A DNA stretch of 5,891 nucleotides from Alphaproteobacteria bacterium (GTDB lineage: Bacteria; Pseudomonadota; Alphaproteobacteria; Sneathiellales; Sneathiellaceae): contig SBHH01000307.1 in NCBI GenBank assembly GCA_006226265.1, positions 1-5,891 on the forward strand. The letters are read 5' to 3'. The notes below the pieces were generated by a model. The model was given only the letters and a program-made list of their open reading frames with translations, did no database searches and was not told where the DNA came from. The position numbers and the translations under genes are program-made. Positions 5,756-5,891 of the stretch are shown here, in pieces; the first letter of the stretch is position 1, and every line of letters starts with the position of its first letter.

Positions 5756-5891
5756 ATGAAGATCAGCATCATCATCCCCACACGCAACCGGGCGGAATTC
5801 CTGAAATACTGCCTTGCGACCTGTCTGTTGTCCACCGACCCTGACCTGGAGGTGGTGGTTAGCGATAATTTCAGTGTGGACGACACGAAGG
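5756..5891 (+). CDS. Family 2 glycosyltransferase, 5' part only (cut by window edge)
   Basis: The frame opens with ATG at 5756 and runs to the window edge with no stop, giving 45 visible codons. The N-terminus MKISIIIPTRNRAEFLKYCL has the classic opening strand and IIPTRNR motif of GT-A-fold family 2 glycosyltransferases. The next strand and motif, LEVVVSDNFSVDDT, match the nucleotide-sugar-binding region (usual form DN-S-D-T). These enzymes transfer a sugar from a nucleotide-sugar donor, typically at the inner face of the membrane during LPS, capsule or glycoprotein assembly. GGAGA (5746-5750) is a well-spaced ribosome site. The 26-base gap after the methyltransferase suggests co-transcription. 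Donor, acceptor and full length cannot be judged from this fragment. Confidence 0.85.
   Translation, partial: MKISIIIPTRNRAEFLKYCLATCLLSTDPDLEVVVSDNFSVDDTK

Overview
The window looks like chromosomal DNA from a moderately GC-rich proteobacterium, most likely an alphaproteobacterium. This is inferred by eye from base composition (roughly mid-50s percent GC) and gene style: a membrane-anchored SleB-type cell wall hydrolase, a compact EamA transporter, and an ArgR/CdhR-like GlxA-family regulator. No rRNA, confident tRNA, CRISPR array, transposase or integrase is visible, so the organism cannot be named.

Layout, left to right. (1) Positions 126-845, + strand: a membrane-anchored SleB/CwlJ-type cell wall hydrolase. 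Its stop codon interlocks with that of a convergent EamA/DMT-family transporter at 842-1708, - strand. (2) Upstream of the transporter on the same strand is an extended short-chain dehydrogenase/reductase of the dihydroflavonol-4-reductase-like type (1794-2834). The 85-base gap between them makes co-transcription possible. (3) A 136-base divergent intergenic region with an imperfect direct repeat separates that reductase from a 2-oxoglutarate/Fe(II) oxygenase (2971-3651, + strand) resembling the poorly characterised COG3826 / Oxygenase-NA family. (4) A 156-base intergenic region containing four short dyads leads to a GlxA-family regulator (3808-4764, + strand), with an amidotransferase-like sensor domain fused to an AraC DNA-binding domain. 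(5) A 137-base region containing a terminator-like hairpin precedes a CmcI-type SAM-dependent methyltransferase (4902-5729, + strand). After 26 bases comes the start of a family 2 glycosyltransferase, cut by the window edge at 5891.

The last two genes look like the left end of a surface-glycan (LPS, capsule or glycan-modification) cluster. The earlier genes form a mixed housekeeping/accessory stretch with no single evident pathway. No clear new multi-gene system is visible. The points most worth following up are the oxygenase of unproven substrate, the hairpin only 26 bases before the methyltransferase start, and the dyad-rich region before the GlxA-type regulator. Promoters could not be assigned with confidence anywhere in the window. 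Family assignments rest on remembered motifs, not on searches.
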